A DNA stretch of 9,009 nt from NCBI GenBank assembly GCA_013153765.1, contig JAADDT010000106.1, forward strand, positions 1 through 9,009, in the 5' to 3' direction. Source of the DNA: Aquificota bacterium. Its GTDB lineage: Bacteria > Aquificota > Aquificia > Aquificales > Hydrogenothermaceae. The position numbers and the translations under genes were made by a program. This document shows, piece by piece, positions 1-7,080 of the stretch. Under the pieces are notes generated by a model. The model did no database searches. It was not told the origin of the DNA and saw only the letters and a list, made by a program, of their open reading frames with translations. Position 1 is the first letter of the stretch, and every line of letters starts with the position of its first letter.

Positions 1-616
1 AGCCGTGCTTTGTGTAGCTTGTAAAGTATGCCGTCGTGCTTACCGGTTGGTAAGGAGGGTCTAAATACACAAAATCCCCGGCACGGGCTAAAGGAGGGAC
101 TATTTCCCTGTAGTCCAGATTGTAGATCACAACATCGGCGGAGTTTAAAAAGTGTGAAACCGCCATTATGTTTTCCCTATCAGGTATGTTGGGATTTTTG
201 TATCTCCCAAACGGGACGTTAAACTGACCTTTGGAGTTTTCCCTGTAAAGCCCGTTAAAGCAGGTCTTGTTCAGGTATATAAACCTGCTTGCCCTTTCCA
301 CAGGCGTCAGGCTGTCAGGCAGGATTGCCCTCATTTTGTAGTAGTAATCCCTTTCGTTTTTGTGTTTTTTCAGGCTTTCTATAAGCTCTTCAGGGTAGTC
401 CCGTATCACCGTGTATGCGTTTATAAGCTCGCCGTTTATGTCGTTTATGACAGCCCTTTCAGGAAGGAGTTCAAACAGCAAAGCCCCTCCGCCTACGAAA
501 GGCTCAAAATACCTGCCGAAGCTGTCAGGAAGGTTTTCCATCAGTGTTTTTACAACCTGCCTTTTGCCACCTGCCCATTTGACAAACGGTCTGGGTTTTA
601 CCGCCGTGGCTACCAT
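1..616 (-). CDS. dam: Dam-family (D12 class) DNA adenine N6-methyltransferase, 3' end cut by window edge
   Basis: Transfers a methyl group from S-adenosylmethionine to the N6 of adenine in DNA; close relatives (E. coli Dam, DpnM) act on GATC. The visible 205 codons show the family motifs in order: KWAGGK (residues 13-18) and EPFVGGGALLF (38-48) forming the cofactor site, a central stretch with NKTCFNG and NSKGQFNVPFG, and the catalytic DPPY at 186-189. The family is usually about 270-290 residues, so roughly the last quarter lies outside the window. The ATG (616-614) follows the tyrS TAA (619-617) with no gap, so translation is probably coupled to tyrS; a GGGGA in the tyrS tail may serve as ribosome site. 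No restriction enzyme gene is visible, so an orphan regulatory methylase and a restriction-modification partner are both possible. The family assignment is firm; GATC specificity is inferred. Confidence 0.9.
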   Translation of the reverse strand, partial: MVATAVKPRPFVKWAGGKRQVVKTLMENLPDSFGRYFEPFVGGGALLFELLPERAVINDINGELINAYTVIRDYPEELIESLKKHKNERDYYYKMRAILPDSLTPVERASRFIYLNKTCFNGLYRENSKGQFNVPFGRYKNPNIPDRENIMAVSHFLNSADVVIYNLDYREIVPPLARAGDFVYLDPPYQPVSTTAYFTSYTKHG

Positions 617-1867
617 TTAGGACTGTTCCCCTTCAGCCTTTATGTTTTCAGGTTTTATGCGGGCAAACTTCCTTTTGCCTACCTGCAGGATAAACTCCCT
701 TTCCAGACTTACCTCTCCGTAAGGGTCTGTTATCTTTTTCCCGTCTATCTTTACAGCTCCGCCCTTTATAAGCCTCCTTGCCTCTGACTTGGAAGGTGCA
801 AATCCTGTCCTGTAAACAAGCTCGTACACGGGAGTTTTTTCGGTAGAAGGTAAGGTGATTTCTGGCTCCGGTATTTCGTCCGGCAGTTCCTTACGGGAGT
901 GTACTTTTTCAAAATGCTCTTTTGCTTTTATTGAGGCTTCTTCACCGTGGAACCTTTCCACTATGTACATTGCAAGCCGTTTTTTTACCTCCATAGGGTT
1001 AACCTCGCCGGACTGGACGTCCCTTTTCATCTTTTCTATTTCCTCTTCCGTCAGGTCGGTAAGGAGTTGCCAGTAATCCCACATTACCTCGTCAGGTATT
1101 GACATTATTTTTCCGAACATTTCTTCCGGAGGCTCGGTAATACCTATGTAGTTTCCGTAGGACTTGCTCATCTTACGGACGCCGTCCGTTCCCACAAGCA
1201 GTGGAAGCAGTATTGCCACCTGCGGTTTTTCTATCCCGTACTCCTTTTGTATGTCCCTTCCTATCAGCAGGTTAAACCGCTGGTCTGAACCTCCAAGCTC
1301 AACGTCTGACTTTATTGCCACGCTGTCGTAAGCCTGCAGAAGTGGGTATATAAACTCGTGTATGGCTATCGGCTTGTTTTCCTTGAACCTTTTTTTAAAG
1401 TCTTCCCTTTCAAGCATCCTTGCCACCGTGTATTTTGCCGTAAGCCTGATAAGGTCCTGTGCGGTCATGTCCGCAAGCCATTCGCTATTGAAAACAACAA
1501 CCGTTTTGTTCGGGTCAAGAACCTTAAATACCTGTTCCTTGTAGGTTTTTGCGTTTTCTATAACCTGCTCCTTCGTAAGAGGCGGTCTGGTCTTGTCCCT
1601 GCCTGAAGGGTCTCCTATCATAGCCGTAAAGTCGCCGATTATGAAATATACCGTATGCCCAAGCTGTTGGAACGTTCTTAACTTCTGTAGCAGAACCGTG
1701 TGTCCCAGATGTAAGTCCGGTGCTGTCGGGTCAAAACCGGCTTTTACTATTAGCGGTCTTCCTTCCTTAAGCTTTTCCAAAAGTTCCTTTTCCTCAATTA
1801 TTTCCAGAACGCCTTTTTTTATCCGTTTAAGCTGTTCTTCCGGCGAAAGCCCGTGCAAGTCTGACAA
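617..1867 (-). CDS. tyrS: tyrosyl-tRNA synthetase
   Basis: Charges tRNA-Tyr with tyrosine in the cytoplasm; a class I aminoacyl-tRNA synthetase. Numbered from the chosen start (416 residues), the catalytic core carries [14 protein letters not shown] with the HIGH-type motif HLGH at about 53-56 and the KMSKS loop at about 232-236. A C-terminal S4 RNA-binding domain occupies roughly the last 65 residues ([20 protein letters not shown] region). Motif spacing fits the TyrZ-like branch of bacterial TyrRS found in Aquifex and epsilonproteobacteria. I place the start at TTG 1867-1865 because GGAGGT (1879-1874) sits six bases upstream. The frame is open back to another TTG at 1906, but that extension would encode [13 protein letters not shown] directly over a perfect TATAAT. 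The gap to the upstream sigma gene is 58 bases, too short for a T-box leader. Product certain; start likely. Confidence 0.95.
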   Translation of the reverse strand: MSDLHGLSPEEQLKRIKKGVLEIIEEKELLEKLKEGRPLIVKAGFDPTAPDLHLGHTVLLQKLRTFQQLGHTVYFIIGDFTAMIGDPSGRDKTRPPLTKEQVIENAKTYKEQVFKVLDPNKTVVVFNSEWLADMTAQDLIRLTAKYTVARMLEREDFKKRFKENKPIAIHEFIYPLLQAYDSVAIKSDVELGGSDQRFNLLIGRDIQKEYGIEKPQVAILLPLLVGTDGVRKMSKSYGNYIGITEPPEEMFGKIMSIPDEVMWDYWQLLTDLTEEEIEKMKRDVQSGEVNPMEVKKRLAMYIVERFHGEEASIKAKEHFEKVHSRKELPDEIPEPEITLPSTEKTPVYELVYRTGFAPSKSEARRLIKGGAVKIDGKKITDPYGEVSLEREFILQVGKRKFARIKPENIKAEGEQS

Positions 1868-1894
1868 ATGTTTACCTCCAGATTTTTTGTGAAT

Positions 1895-1900
1895 ATTATA
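1895..1900 (-). promoter_or_regulatory. -10 box of a likely tyrS promoter
   Basis: Reading the minus strand, a perfect TATAAT lies 15 to 21 bases upstream of the GGAGGT ribosome site of tyrS. Transcription would start near 1888, giving a leader of about 20 bases. No good -35 is visible: at 17-base spacing the hexamer is GAAAAA. It would drive tyrS and dam independently of the upstream sigma gene. Confidence 0.5.
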
Positions 1901-1925
1901 CGACAAAGAAGGTTTTATTTTTCCT

Positions 1926-2783
1926 TTAGCTTAACAGGTCTTTAAGGTGTCTTTTTGTGGCTAAAGCTCTGATTTTCTTTAACGTTCTGATTTCTATCTG
2001 CCTGACTCTCTCCCTTGATACGCCTAAAGCTTTTCCTATCTCCCTTAAGGTTTTCGGCTCTTCTCCGTTAAGACCGAACCGGTGGATTATGATATACCTT
2101 TCCCTTTCGTTCAGGTGTGAAAGTATGTAGTTTATTTCCTTTTCTATGGACTCTTTTACAACGTCCTCCTCTATCTCTTTTGTGCTGTGTTTTGATACAA
2201 GGTCTATGAAAAAAGTTCCCTCTTCCATGTCAACCGGCGTGTCAAGGGAGACAGAATGCCTTTTTATAAGCAGGTAGCTTTCTATAGTTTCCTCGTCTAT
2301 GTCTATGTTTTCCTTTTCCTTCAGGTATTCCTTTATTTCTGAGTATTTCGGCTCCCTGTTCAGCCTTTCCTTCAGCTCAAGGTATGCGGTGTCTATCTTT
2401 ATGGAAAGGTTATGGGTTTTCTGGGGTATTTTTATAACGTCTTTCTGGTTCTGTATGGTCTGGAGGATGGACTGTTTTATCCACCATATTGCGTACGATA
2501 TGAACCGTACTCCCCTGTCCGGGTCAAACCTTTTTGCCGCCTCTATAAGACCTATGTTTCCGGCTGAGATAAGCTCCTGAAAGGGTATGCCGTATCCGGA
2601 ATAGTTTTTCGCCACGTTTACCACAAAACGGAGGTTTGACTGGATAAGTTTTTCAAGGGCTTTTTTGTCTCCGGCTTTTGCCTTTTTTGCTATCTCCTTC
2701 TCCTCTTCAGGCGTAAGCAGGGGTATTTTTGATATGGACTTTAGGTAGTAAGTAATCCCCTCTTCATAGGTAAACTTTCTCAT
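1926..2783 (-). CDS. RNA polymerase sigma factor, sigma-70 family, group 2 (RpoS/RpoD-like)
   Basis: Directs RNA polymerase to promoters. The 285 residues lack region 1.1 and the long non-conserved insert of primary sigma factors. They begin with region 1.2 (about 10-45), followed by region 2 (about 47-115: [38 protein letters not shown]), region 3 (about 116-200) and region 4 (about 215-285), whose helix-turn-helix [20 protein letters not shown] (246-265) closely matches the -35-binding element of RpoD. This fits a group 2 factor like the one called RpoS in Aquifex; whether it is stress-related is not shown. Start: ATG 2783 has GGAGAG eight bases upstream, whereas the upstream in-frame GTG (2792) would have the ribosome site touching it. 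The gene lies 44 bases behind the HtrA-like protease gene and ahead of tyrS. The aromatic/basic region 2.3-2.4 is intact except that the residue aligned with Thr440 of E. coli RpoD is Leu107. Confidence 0.9.
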   Translation of the reverse strand: MRKFTYEEGITYYLKSISKIPLLTPEEEKEIAKKAKAGDKKALEKLIQSNLRFVVNVAKNYSGYGIPFQELISAGNIGLIEAAKRFDPDRGVRFISYAIWWIKQSILQTIQNQKDVIKIPQKTHNLSIKIDTAYLELKERLNREPKYSEIKEYLKEKENIDIDEETIESYLLIKRHSVSLDTPVDMEEGTFFIDLVSKHSTKEIEEDVVKESIEKEINYILSHLNERERYIIIHRFGLNGEEPKTLREIGKALGVSRERVRQIEIRTLKKIRALATKRHLKDLLS

Positions 2784-2811
2784 ATTAAACACTCTCCGTG
2801 GTGTGGTGGAG

Positions 2812-2841
2812 ATTTTACTATATTCCTTTATTTCCTGTCCA
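2812..2841 (-). promoter_or_regulatory. candidate promoter for the sigma factor gene
   Basis: On the minus strand TGGACA (2841-2836) and TAAAAT (2817-2812) are separated by 18 bases; each differs from consensus at one position. The -35 lies in the last codons of the protease gene. A second, overlapping -10-like TATAGT is at 2822-2817. The distance to the ATG (about 35 bases from the expected start of transcription to 2783 or less) is reasonable. It is a match by eye, with no experimental support. Confidence 0.4.
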
Positions 2842-3910
2842 CAAGCTCACCGACTTTTATCTGGACTTTCTTAACCTCTTTTCCCCGTATAAACTCAACT
2901 TCCACAATCTCTCCCGGTTTTAAACGGGAAGCCATATATTTTAGATCGGACGGGGATAAAATTTCTTTACCTTTTATCTTCAGTATTATGTCCCCTGCCT
3001 TTATGCCCGATTTGTATGCAGGACTGTTCCTGAACACTTTAATTACCTGCACTCCGTAGCTTATTCCCAGTTTTTTCTTCACCTTCGGAGAAAGTTCCTG
3101 CACCAGTACACCAAGCCAGCCCCTTTTTACTCTGCCGTAAGCGTAAAGCTGGTCTGCAATCTCAATTACCGTATCTATGGGAATGGCAAATCCAAGTCCC
3201 TGACCTGCCTGTATTATTGCGGTGTTCATACCTACCACTTCACCGTCAATGTTTATAAGTGGTCCTCCAGAATCCCCCGGGTTTATTGCCGCGTCCGTCT
3301 GTATGTACCTTTCGTAAGCGGATATGCCCAAATTCCTGTCCAGTGCGGACACTATTCCCAGTGTGAACGTTAGCCCGATGTTGTAAGGACTGCCTCCGGA
3401 GATTACCAGATAGCCTACCTTCAGCTTTTTAGGGTCTCCTATTTTGACAGGTCTGGCGTATGCGGTTTTTTCCGTTTTTGGTATCTTAAGAAGGGCTATG
3501 TCGCTTTTTTCGTCCTTCCCTACCACCTTTGCCTTTTCCATTTCACCGTTTGACAGTTTGACGGTTATTACCTTTGCCTTTTCAACCACGTGGCTGTTTG
3601 TTACCACGTAAAGGCTGTCCTGATCAGCCCTTATAACGAAGCCGGAACCTAAAGATTCGTTTTCTATCGGTGGAACTTCGTCGCTAAAGCGGAATATTAT
3701 CGGCGTTTTTCCCGTGCTTGCCTTTGAAAGCACCGTTACAACTGACGGTTTTACCGAGTTTATGGCGGAAGAGATTTTTTCCTGAAGTTTGTAAACAGAC
3801 CGGTCTTCCTTTTTTTCAGGCTTGATAATTCTGTTTTTTTCTTTATCCTTATTATCACAGGAAGCAAGGAAAAGCAGTGGAACGATGAGTAAAGCTATTA
3901 ACCGGTGCAT
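2828..3910 (-). CDS. HtrA/DegS-like serine protease with one PDZ domain, predicted lipoprotein
   Basis: Degrades or cleaves misfolded envelope proteins. The first 18 residues form a lipoprotein signal: a hydrophobic stretch (LIALLIVPLLF) and lipobox LASC with Cys18 as the lipidated residue. Asp19 follows it, which in E. coli would keep the protein in the inner membrane. The trypsin-like S1C domain (about 45-255) carries the triad His107 (TNSHVV), Asp137 (SDIALL) and Ser214 (NPGDSGGPL). A single PDZ domain covers about 264-355 (GWLGV, SPAYKSGIKAGDIIL). At 360 residues with one PDZ it matches DegS or short DegQ forms, not two-PDZ DegP. One oddity: the usual AIGNPFG segment reads ISGGSPYNIG (170-179). 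The ATG at 3910 has GAGGGAG just upstream. The gene is divergent from glnE and immediately ahead of a sigma factor gene, a suggestive pairing for envelope stress although no anti-sigma gene is seen. Family is secure; target proteins unknown. Confidence 0.93.
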   Translation of the reverse strand: MHRLIALLIVPLLFLASCDNKDKEKNRIIKPEKKEDRSVYKLQEKISSAINSVKPSVVTVLSKASTGKTPIIFRFSDEVPPIENESLGSGFVIRADQDSLYVVTNSHVVEKAKVITVKLSNGEMEKAKVVGKDEKSDIALLKIPKTEKTAYARPVKIGDPKKLKVGYLVISGGSPYNIGLTFTLGIVSALDRNLGISAYERYIQTDAAINPGDSGGPLINIDGEVVGMNTAIIQAGQGLGFAIPIDTVIEIADQLYAYGRVKRGWLGVLVQELSPKVKKKLGISYGVQVIKVFRNSPAYKSGIKAGDIILKIKGKEILSPSDLKYMASRLKPGEIVEVEFIRGKEVKKVQIKVGELVDRK

Positions 3911-3946
3911 TCACTCCCTCTGATTTATATTTCTGTATTTTTACAA

Positions 3947-3954
3947 ATTATAAC
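3947..3954. promoter_or_regulatory. overlapping divergent -10 boxes between the htrA-like gene and glnE
   Basis: The eight bases ATTATAAC read TATAAT on the minus strand (3952-3947) and TATAAC on the plus strand (3949-3954). The minus start would lie near 3940, leaving a 30-base leader for the protease. The plus start would fall near 3961, almost on the AGGAG ribosome site of glnE, so that direction is less convincing. Neither side has a recognisable -35. The surrounding 60-base gap is very AT-rich. Confidence 0.4.
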
Positions 3955-3970
3955 ACTTTAGGAGAAAAGT

Positions 3971-6715
3971 ATGGGCGGATTGGCAAAATTTGAAACCTAT
4001 AAAAAGGATTTTCTCCAAAGCCTTACGGAAGAACAGCGTAATCTGCTGTCAGAACTGTCAGAACGCTCCTCCTGTATTGGGGACTTCCTTTTCAAACATC
4101 CTGAAGAACTTTTTTACATACAGGAAAATCTGGATAAGCCCCTTTTAGGCAGGGAAGGGCTGGTTAAGGAAGCTATGGAAATAAAGGACGTTGAGGATAA
4201 CGCCCTTTTTTCCCAGAAACTTACTTACTTTAAGATGAGGCACTTTGCCCGTATAGTGGCAAAGGATATATACAAAAAACATTCACTTCCCCAGCTGACG
4301 GAGGAGTATTCTTACCTTGCAGACGCATCTTTTGAGGTAAGCTACCGTAAGGCTTACGAAAAGGTAAAAAAAAGGTACGGCACGCCCTTTGAACAGGATA
4401 CGGGAAGGGAGGCAGAAGGCTCTGTTATAGCACTTGGAAAGCACGGCGGACTTGACCTGAACTACTACTCGGACGTTGATGTTATCTACCTTTATTCGGA
4501 TGAAGGAAAAACGGACAGGGGTGTTTCAAACAGGGAGTTTTTTATGGAAGTGTTCCGCCTTACCACCTCCCTTATGACCAGAAGGAACGCGGAGGGTCAG
4601 GCCTGGATAGTTGATCTGGATTTACGGCCTGAAGGCAGTAAGGGTTTTATCGCCTATTCCCTTCCTGCGGTTGAGTTTTACTACTGGAGTCACGGCAGGA
4701 CTTGGGAAAGGCATATGTTAATAAAAGCAAGACACTCGGCAGGAAGTTCCCGTGTTTCTCAGGATTTTATGCAGATTATAAAGCCTTTCGTTTACAGGAA
4801 GCACACAGGTGAGGAGGTTTTTGAAGAGATAGTTGAGATGAAAAAGCTTATAGAGGAGGACGCCAAAAAGTCCGTTAAGGGTGAGATAGACCTGAAAAAA
4901 AGCGACGGGGGAATAAGGGAGGTTGAGTTTACCGTCCAGATATTCCAGCTGATTTATGGAGGTAAAATACCTGAACTTCAGGAAAGGAGCACGCTTAAAG
5001 CCCTTAAAAAGCTTGTTGAACACCGTATTATTCCTGAAGAAAACGGTAAGGCACTTGAAAGGGCTTACCTGTTTTTAAGGAGGCTTGAACACGCCGTACA
5101 GATAAAAAACTGCGTCCAGACGCAAAAGTTTGCCTACGCCGAAGCTGACTGGTTTGCGGAAAAGCTCGGTTTCGGCTCAACGGAGGAGTTTCTTAACACA
5201 CTTGAAAGCCACAGGAAAAAGGTAAGGGAGATTTTTGAGGGCATATCCCCCGGTGTTGACCTGAGGCTTACTCCCCTGCAAAGGTTCATACTAACAAAAC
5301 AGGACGAGGAAAAGGCTGTAGAATACCTGAAGGAACTGGGCTTTAAAAATCCAAAATGGGCTGTGCAGGTTTTCAAGTCCATATTTTTCAGCAGGCTTTA
5401 CGTTGAGCTTTCTGAAAGCTCAAAGGAGTTGCTTTTCGGCTACCTGCCTGTCCTTGAAAAGGAGCTTGCCCAGTATCCGGACAGGGACGACTTTTTGCTC
5501 AATTTTTCAAAAATGATGGTTGACGGGGGGATGCTGTGGGTTTTCGTCTCCGCCCTTGAGCAAAATCCTAACCTTGTAAGGTTTATGCTTAACATAGCAA
5601 AGTTTTCCGACTACATATCCGATTTGATGGCTAAAGACCGGGAGCTTCTGGACTGGGCTTTCGGTATAGAGGAGGTGCCTGAGGATAGGGAAGGTTTTGA
5701 GAAGGAACTTGCCGTAATATCTGAAAAGCTCGGTTTTGTTGACAGACTTAAAAGGCTCAAAAAGATAGTTGAGGTGCTTGTATCCCTCCGGTACCTTTCA
5801 AAAATCCACAGGGATAATCCGGAGGAAAGGCTGAAGGAGATAAACAGGGCTTTATCAAACCTTGCTGACTTCATACTTGAAAAGCTGTACCACCACTTTG
5901 GCGGAAAGGATTTTGCCGTTTACTCCCTTGGTAAGCTGGGCAGTAGGGAGATGAACGTAGGCTCTGACCTTGACCTTGTTTTTGTTTTTAAGGACGAAAA
6001 ATCAAAATCCGCCTACCTGAAAATACCTCAGGACATTGTTAAAGCCCTTACCTCCTATTCTGGGGAAGGCATTCTGTACAACATAGATTTAAGGCTACGA
6101 CCTTTTGGAAAAGGGGGTGAGCTGTCCCCGTCCCTGTCCTTTTACAAAAACTACTTTGAGAAGGAGGCAAGGGTATGGGAAAGGCTTGCGTGGACTAAAG
6201 CCCGCTTTATAACCGGAGACCTGCAGGTTAAGGAGGAGATGGACAGACTTATAGATCAGTTCCTTTTCGGCACTCCCATAGACAGCGGGTTTATTACTGA
6301 GGCGGTTGATATGCGTTTCAGACTGGAAGGTCTGGCAAGGGAGACGCCTGACGAGATAGACATAAAACTCGGTAAGGGGGGTATTACGGACATAGAGTTT
6401 CTGATACAGGTAATATCCCTCAAGTACGGCAGACGGATTACGAACATACTGGAGGGTGTTGAGCTGTTTAAGAGGGAGCTGGTTGAGGACTACCTGTTTT
6501 TAAGGGAGGTGGAGGCAAGGCTGAGGATGATAAAAGGCGTAGGTATGTCAAAAATATACAGGAACTCCCCGTTCCTTTACCGTATAGCCCATTCCTTCGG
6601 TATGGAAGCTGGGGAGCTGTGGGACAAACTGGTAAAAACCAAAAAGGAGATCAGGGATATATTCCTGAGGGAGATGAAGGTGCTTAAAAGCCCCCAAATC
6701 CCTGATCGAGGTTAA
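3971..6715 (+). CDS. glnE: bifunctional glutamine synthetase adenylyltransferase/deadenylylase
   Basis: Adds AMP to, and removes it from, glutamine synthetase under control of PII protein, setting nitrogen assimilation. The 914 residues (E. coli 946) contain two homologous nucleotidyltransferase halves. The N-terminal deadenylylase half has LGKHGGLDLNYYSDVD with Asp168 and Asp170, a third acidic site in VDLDLRPEG (Asp215), TWERHMLIKAR, and KKSDGGIREVEF near 309-320. After a helical linker (about 440-640), the C-terminal adenylylase half repeats the pattern: LGKLGSREMNVGSDLD with Asp666 and Asp668, IDLRLRPFG (Asp706), VWERLAWTKAR, and GKGGITDIEF near 801-810. Both active sites look complete. 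The ATG is preceded by AGGAG at good distance. The gene is transcribed alone, away from the protease gene, and ends inside the convergent NifU-like gene with a 32-base overlap. No glnA or glnB lies in the window. The N-terminal copy has Asp217 where the C-terminal copy has Arg (DLD versus DLR). Confidence 0.97.
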   Translation: MGGLAKFETYKKDFLQSLTEEQRNLLSELSERSSCIGDFLFKHPEELFYIQENLDKPLLGREGLVKEAMEIKDVEDNALFSQKLTYFKMRHFARIVAKDIYKKHSLPQLTEEYSYLADASFEVSYRKAYEKVKKRYGTPFEQDTGREAEGSVIALGKHGGLDLNYYSDVDVIYLYSDEGKTDRGVSNREFFMEVFRLTTSLMTRRNAEGQAWIVDLDLRPEGSKGFIAYSLPAVEFYYWSHGRTWERHMLIKARHSAGSSRVSQDFMQIIKPFVYRKHTGEEVFEEIVEMKKLIEEDAKKSVKGEIDLKKSDGGIREVEFTVQIFQLIYGGKIPELQERSTLKALKKLVEHRIIPEENGKALERAYLFLRRLEHAVQIKNCVQTQKFAYAEADWFAEKLGFGSTEEFLNTLESHRKKVREIFEGISPGVDLRLTPLQRFILTKQDEEKAVEYLKELGFKNPKWAVQVFKSIFFSRLYVELSESSKELLFGYLPVLEKELAQYPDRDDFLLNFSKMMVDGGMLWVFVSALEQNPNLVRFMLNIAKFSDYISDLMAKDRELLDWAFGIEEVPEDREGFEKELAVISEKLGFVDRLKRLKKIVEVLVSLRYLSKIHRDNPEERLKEINRALSNLADFILEKLYHHFGGKDFAVYSLGKLGSREMNVGSDLDLVFVFKDEKSKSAYLKIPQDIVKALTSYSGEGILYNIDLRLRPFGKGGELSPSLSFYKNYFEKEARVWERLAWTKARFITGDLQVKEEMDRLIDQFLFGTPIDSGFITEAVDMRFRLEGLARETPDEIDIKLGKGGITDIEFLIQVISLKYGRRITNILEGVELFKRELVEDYLFLREVEARLRMIKGVGMSKIYRNSPFLYRIAHSFGMEAGELWDKLVKTKKEIRDIFLREMKVLKSPQIPDRG

Positions 6716-6962
6716 CGGCAACAACCTCTTTCACTTCAGGGATTTCTTCCTTAAGCTTCATCTCTATACCGCCTTTCAGCGTGACGAGGGACATTGCACA
6801 GCCGTGGCAGGCTCCCATAAGCCTTACGTAAACCGTCCCGTCTTCTCCTATATCAACCAGTTCAACGTCTCCGCCGTCAAACCTTAAGGCAGGTCTGATC
6901 TTTTCAAGGACTTCCTCAACCTTTTCCCTATCTATCACAACCTTTTCCTGTTCCTGGGACAT
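6684..6962 (-). CDS. NifU-like C-terminal domain protein (Fe-S cluster scaffold or carrier)
   Basis: Binds and delivers iron-sulfur clusters in the cytoplasm. The 92 residues are almost exactly one NifU C-terminal (Nfu) domain: RPALRFDGGDVELV (23-36) and the cluster-binding CHGC with Cys52 and Cys55, followed by TLKGGIEMKLKEEIP. Members hold one cluster between two subunits through this CxxC. There is no N-terminal IscU or A-type domain, so it resembles the small stand-alone Nfu proteins of many thermophiles. The ATG at 6962 has CGGAGG eight bases upstream and a TATAAT about 30 bases beyond that, so it appears to be a single-gene unit. The last ten codons and the stop overlap the 3' end of glnE on the other strand. 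No other Fe-S assembly gene (nifS, iscU, suf) is present. Family certain, exact client proteins unknown. Confidence 0.93.
   Translation of the reverse strand: MSQEQEKVVIDREKVEEVLEKIRPALRFDGGDVELVDIGEDGTVYVRLMGACHGCAMSLVTLKGGIEMKLKEEIPEVKEVVAVNLDQGFGGF
6696..6745. terminator. nested inverted repeat across the convergent glnE/NifU-like ends, candidate two-way terminator
   Basis: AAATCCCTGA (6696-6705) is perfectly complementary to TCAGGGATTT (6736-6745), a 10-base-pair outer stem. Inside, GAGGTT (6708-6713) pairs with AACCTC (6723-6728), a 6-base-pair inner stem with a 9-base loop containing the end of the glnE stop codon (6713-6715). The following tracts are weak: CTTCCTT after the plus-strand stem, GGGGGCTTTT after the minus-strand stem. 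The whole element is coding for the NifU-like protein, and its left part is also glnE coding sequence. The pairing is read directly; the terminator role is inferred. Confidence 0.45.
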
Positions 6963-6993
6963 TCCGAAAACCTCCGTTTTTTTTATGCCTTAC

Positions 6994-6999
6994 ATTATA
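6994..6999 (-). promoter_or_regulatory. -10 box of the NifU-like gene promoter
   Basis: A perfect TATAAT on the minus strand, within TTTGTATATAATG, lies about 20 bases upstream of the CGGAGG ribosome site. The hexamer at 17-base spacing is ATACCA, a poor -35. The expected transcript start is near 6987, with a leader of about 25 bases that contains a run of eight A on the minus strand (6977-6984). Confidence 0.5.
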
Positions 7000-7042
7000 T
7001 ACAAATAAAGCCGTTCTGGTATGATTTTCCTCAATTATTTTG

Positions 7043-7048
7043 TATAAT
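7043..7048 (+). promoter_or_regulatory. -10 box of the tmk-holB-PSP1 promoter
   Basis: A perfect TATAAT on the plus strand, within TTTTGTATAATCT, lies 32 bases upstream of the tmk ATG. No clear -35 is seen; ATGATT at 7021-7026 matches TTGACA at three positions with 16-base spacing. The expected start of transcription is near 7055. It sits 43 bases from the opposite-facing -10 box of the NifU-like gene, so the 118-base gap is a divergent promoter region. Confidence 0.5.
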
Positions 7049-7080
7049 CTGAAGGTTAAAAAAAGGGACGAAAGGGGAAA

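Noticed and set aside
362..787. 141-codon open frame on the plus strand
   Set aside because: It lies antisense over the Dam-like methylase and the end of tyrS, both with clear family motifs; its own translation shows no recognisable domain and no good ribosome site.
1868..1925. T-box or other riboswitch ahead of tyrS
   Set aside because: Only 58 bases separate the sigma stop from tyrS and about 20 would be leader, too short for any known T-box.
1926..2783. Heat-shock sigma factor RpoH
   Set aside because: Region 2.4 reads [11 protein letters not shown] followed by NQKDVIKIP, and the RpoH-specific box is absent; RpoS/RpoD-like group 2 fits better.
2784..2792. GTG start three codons upstream for the sigma factor
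   Set aside because: The GGAGA ribosome site abuts that GTG; the ATG at 2783 has proper spacing.
4718..5023. 101-codon open frame on the minus strand inside glnE
   Set aside because: It is fully covered by conserved glnE sequence and has no features of its own.
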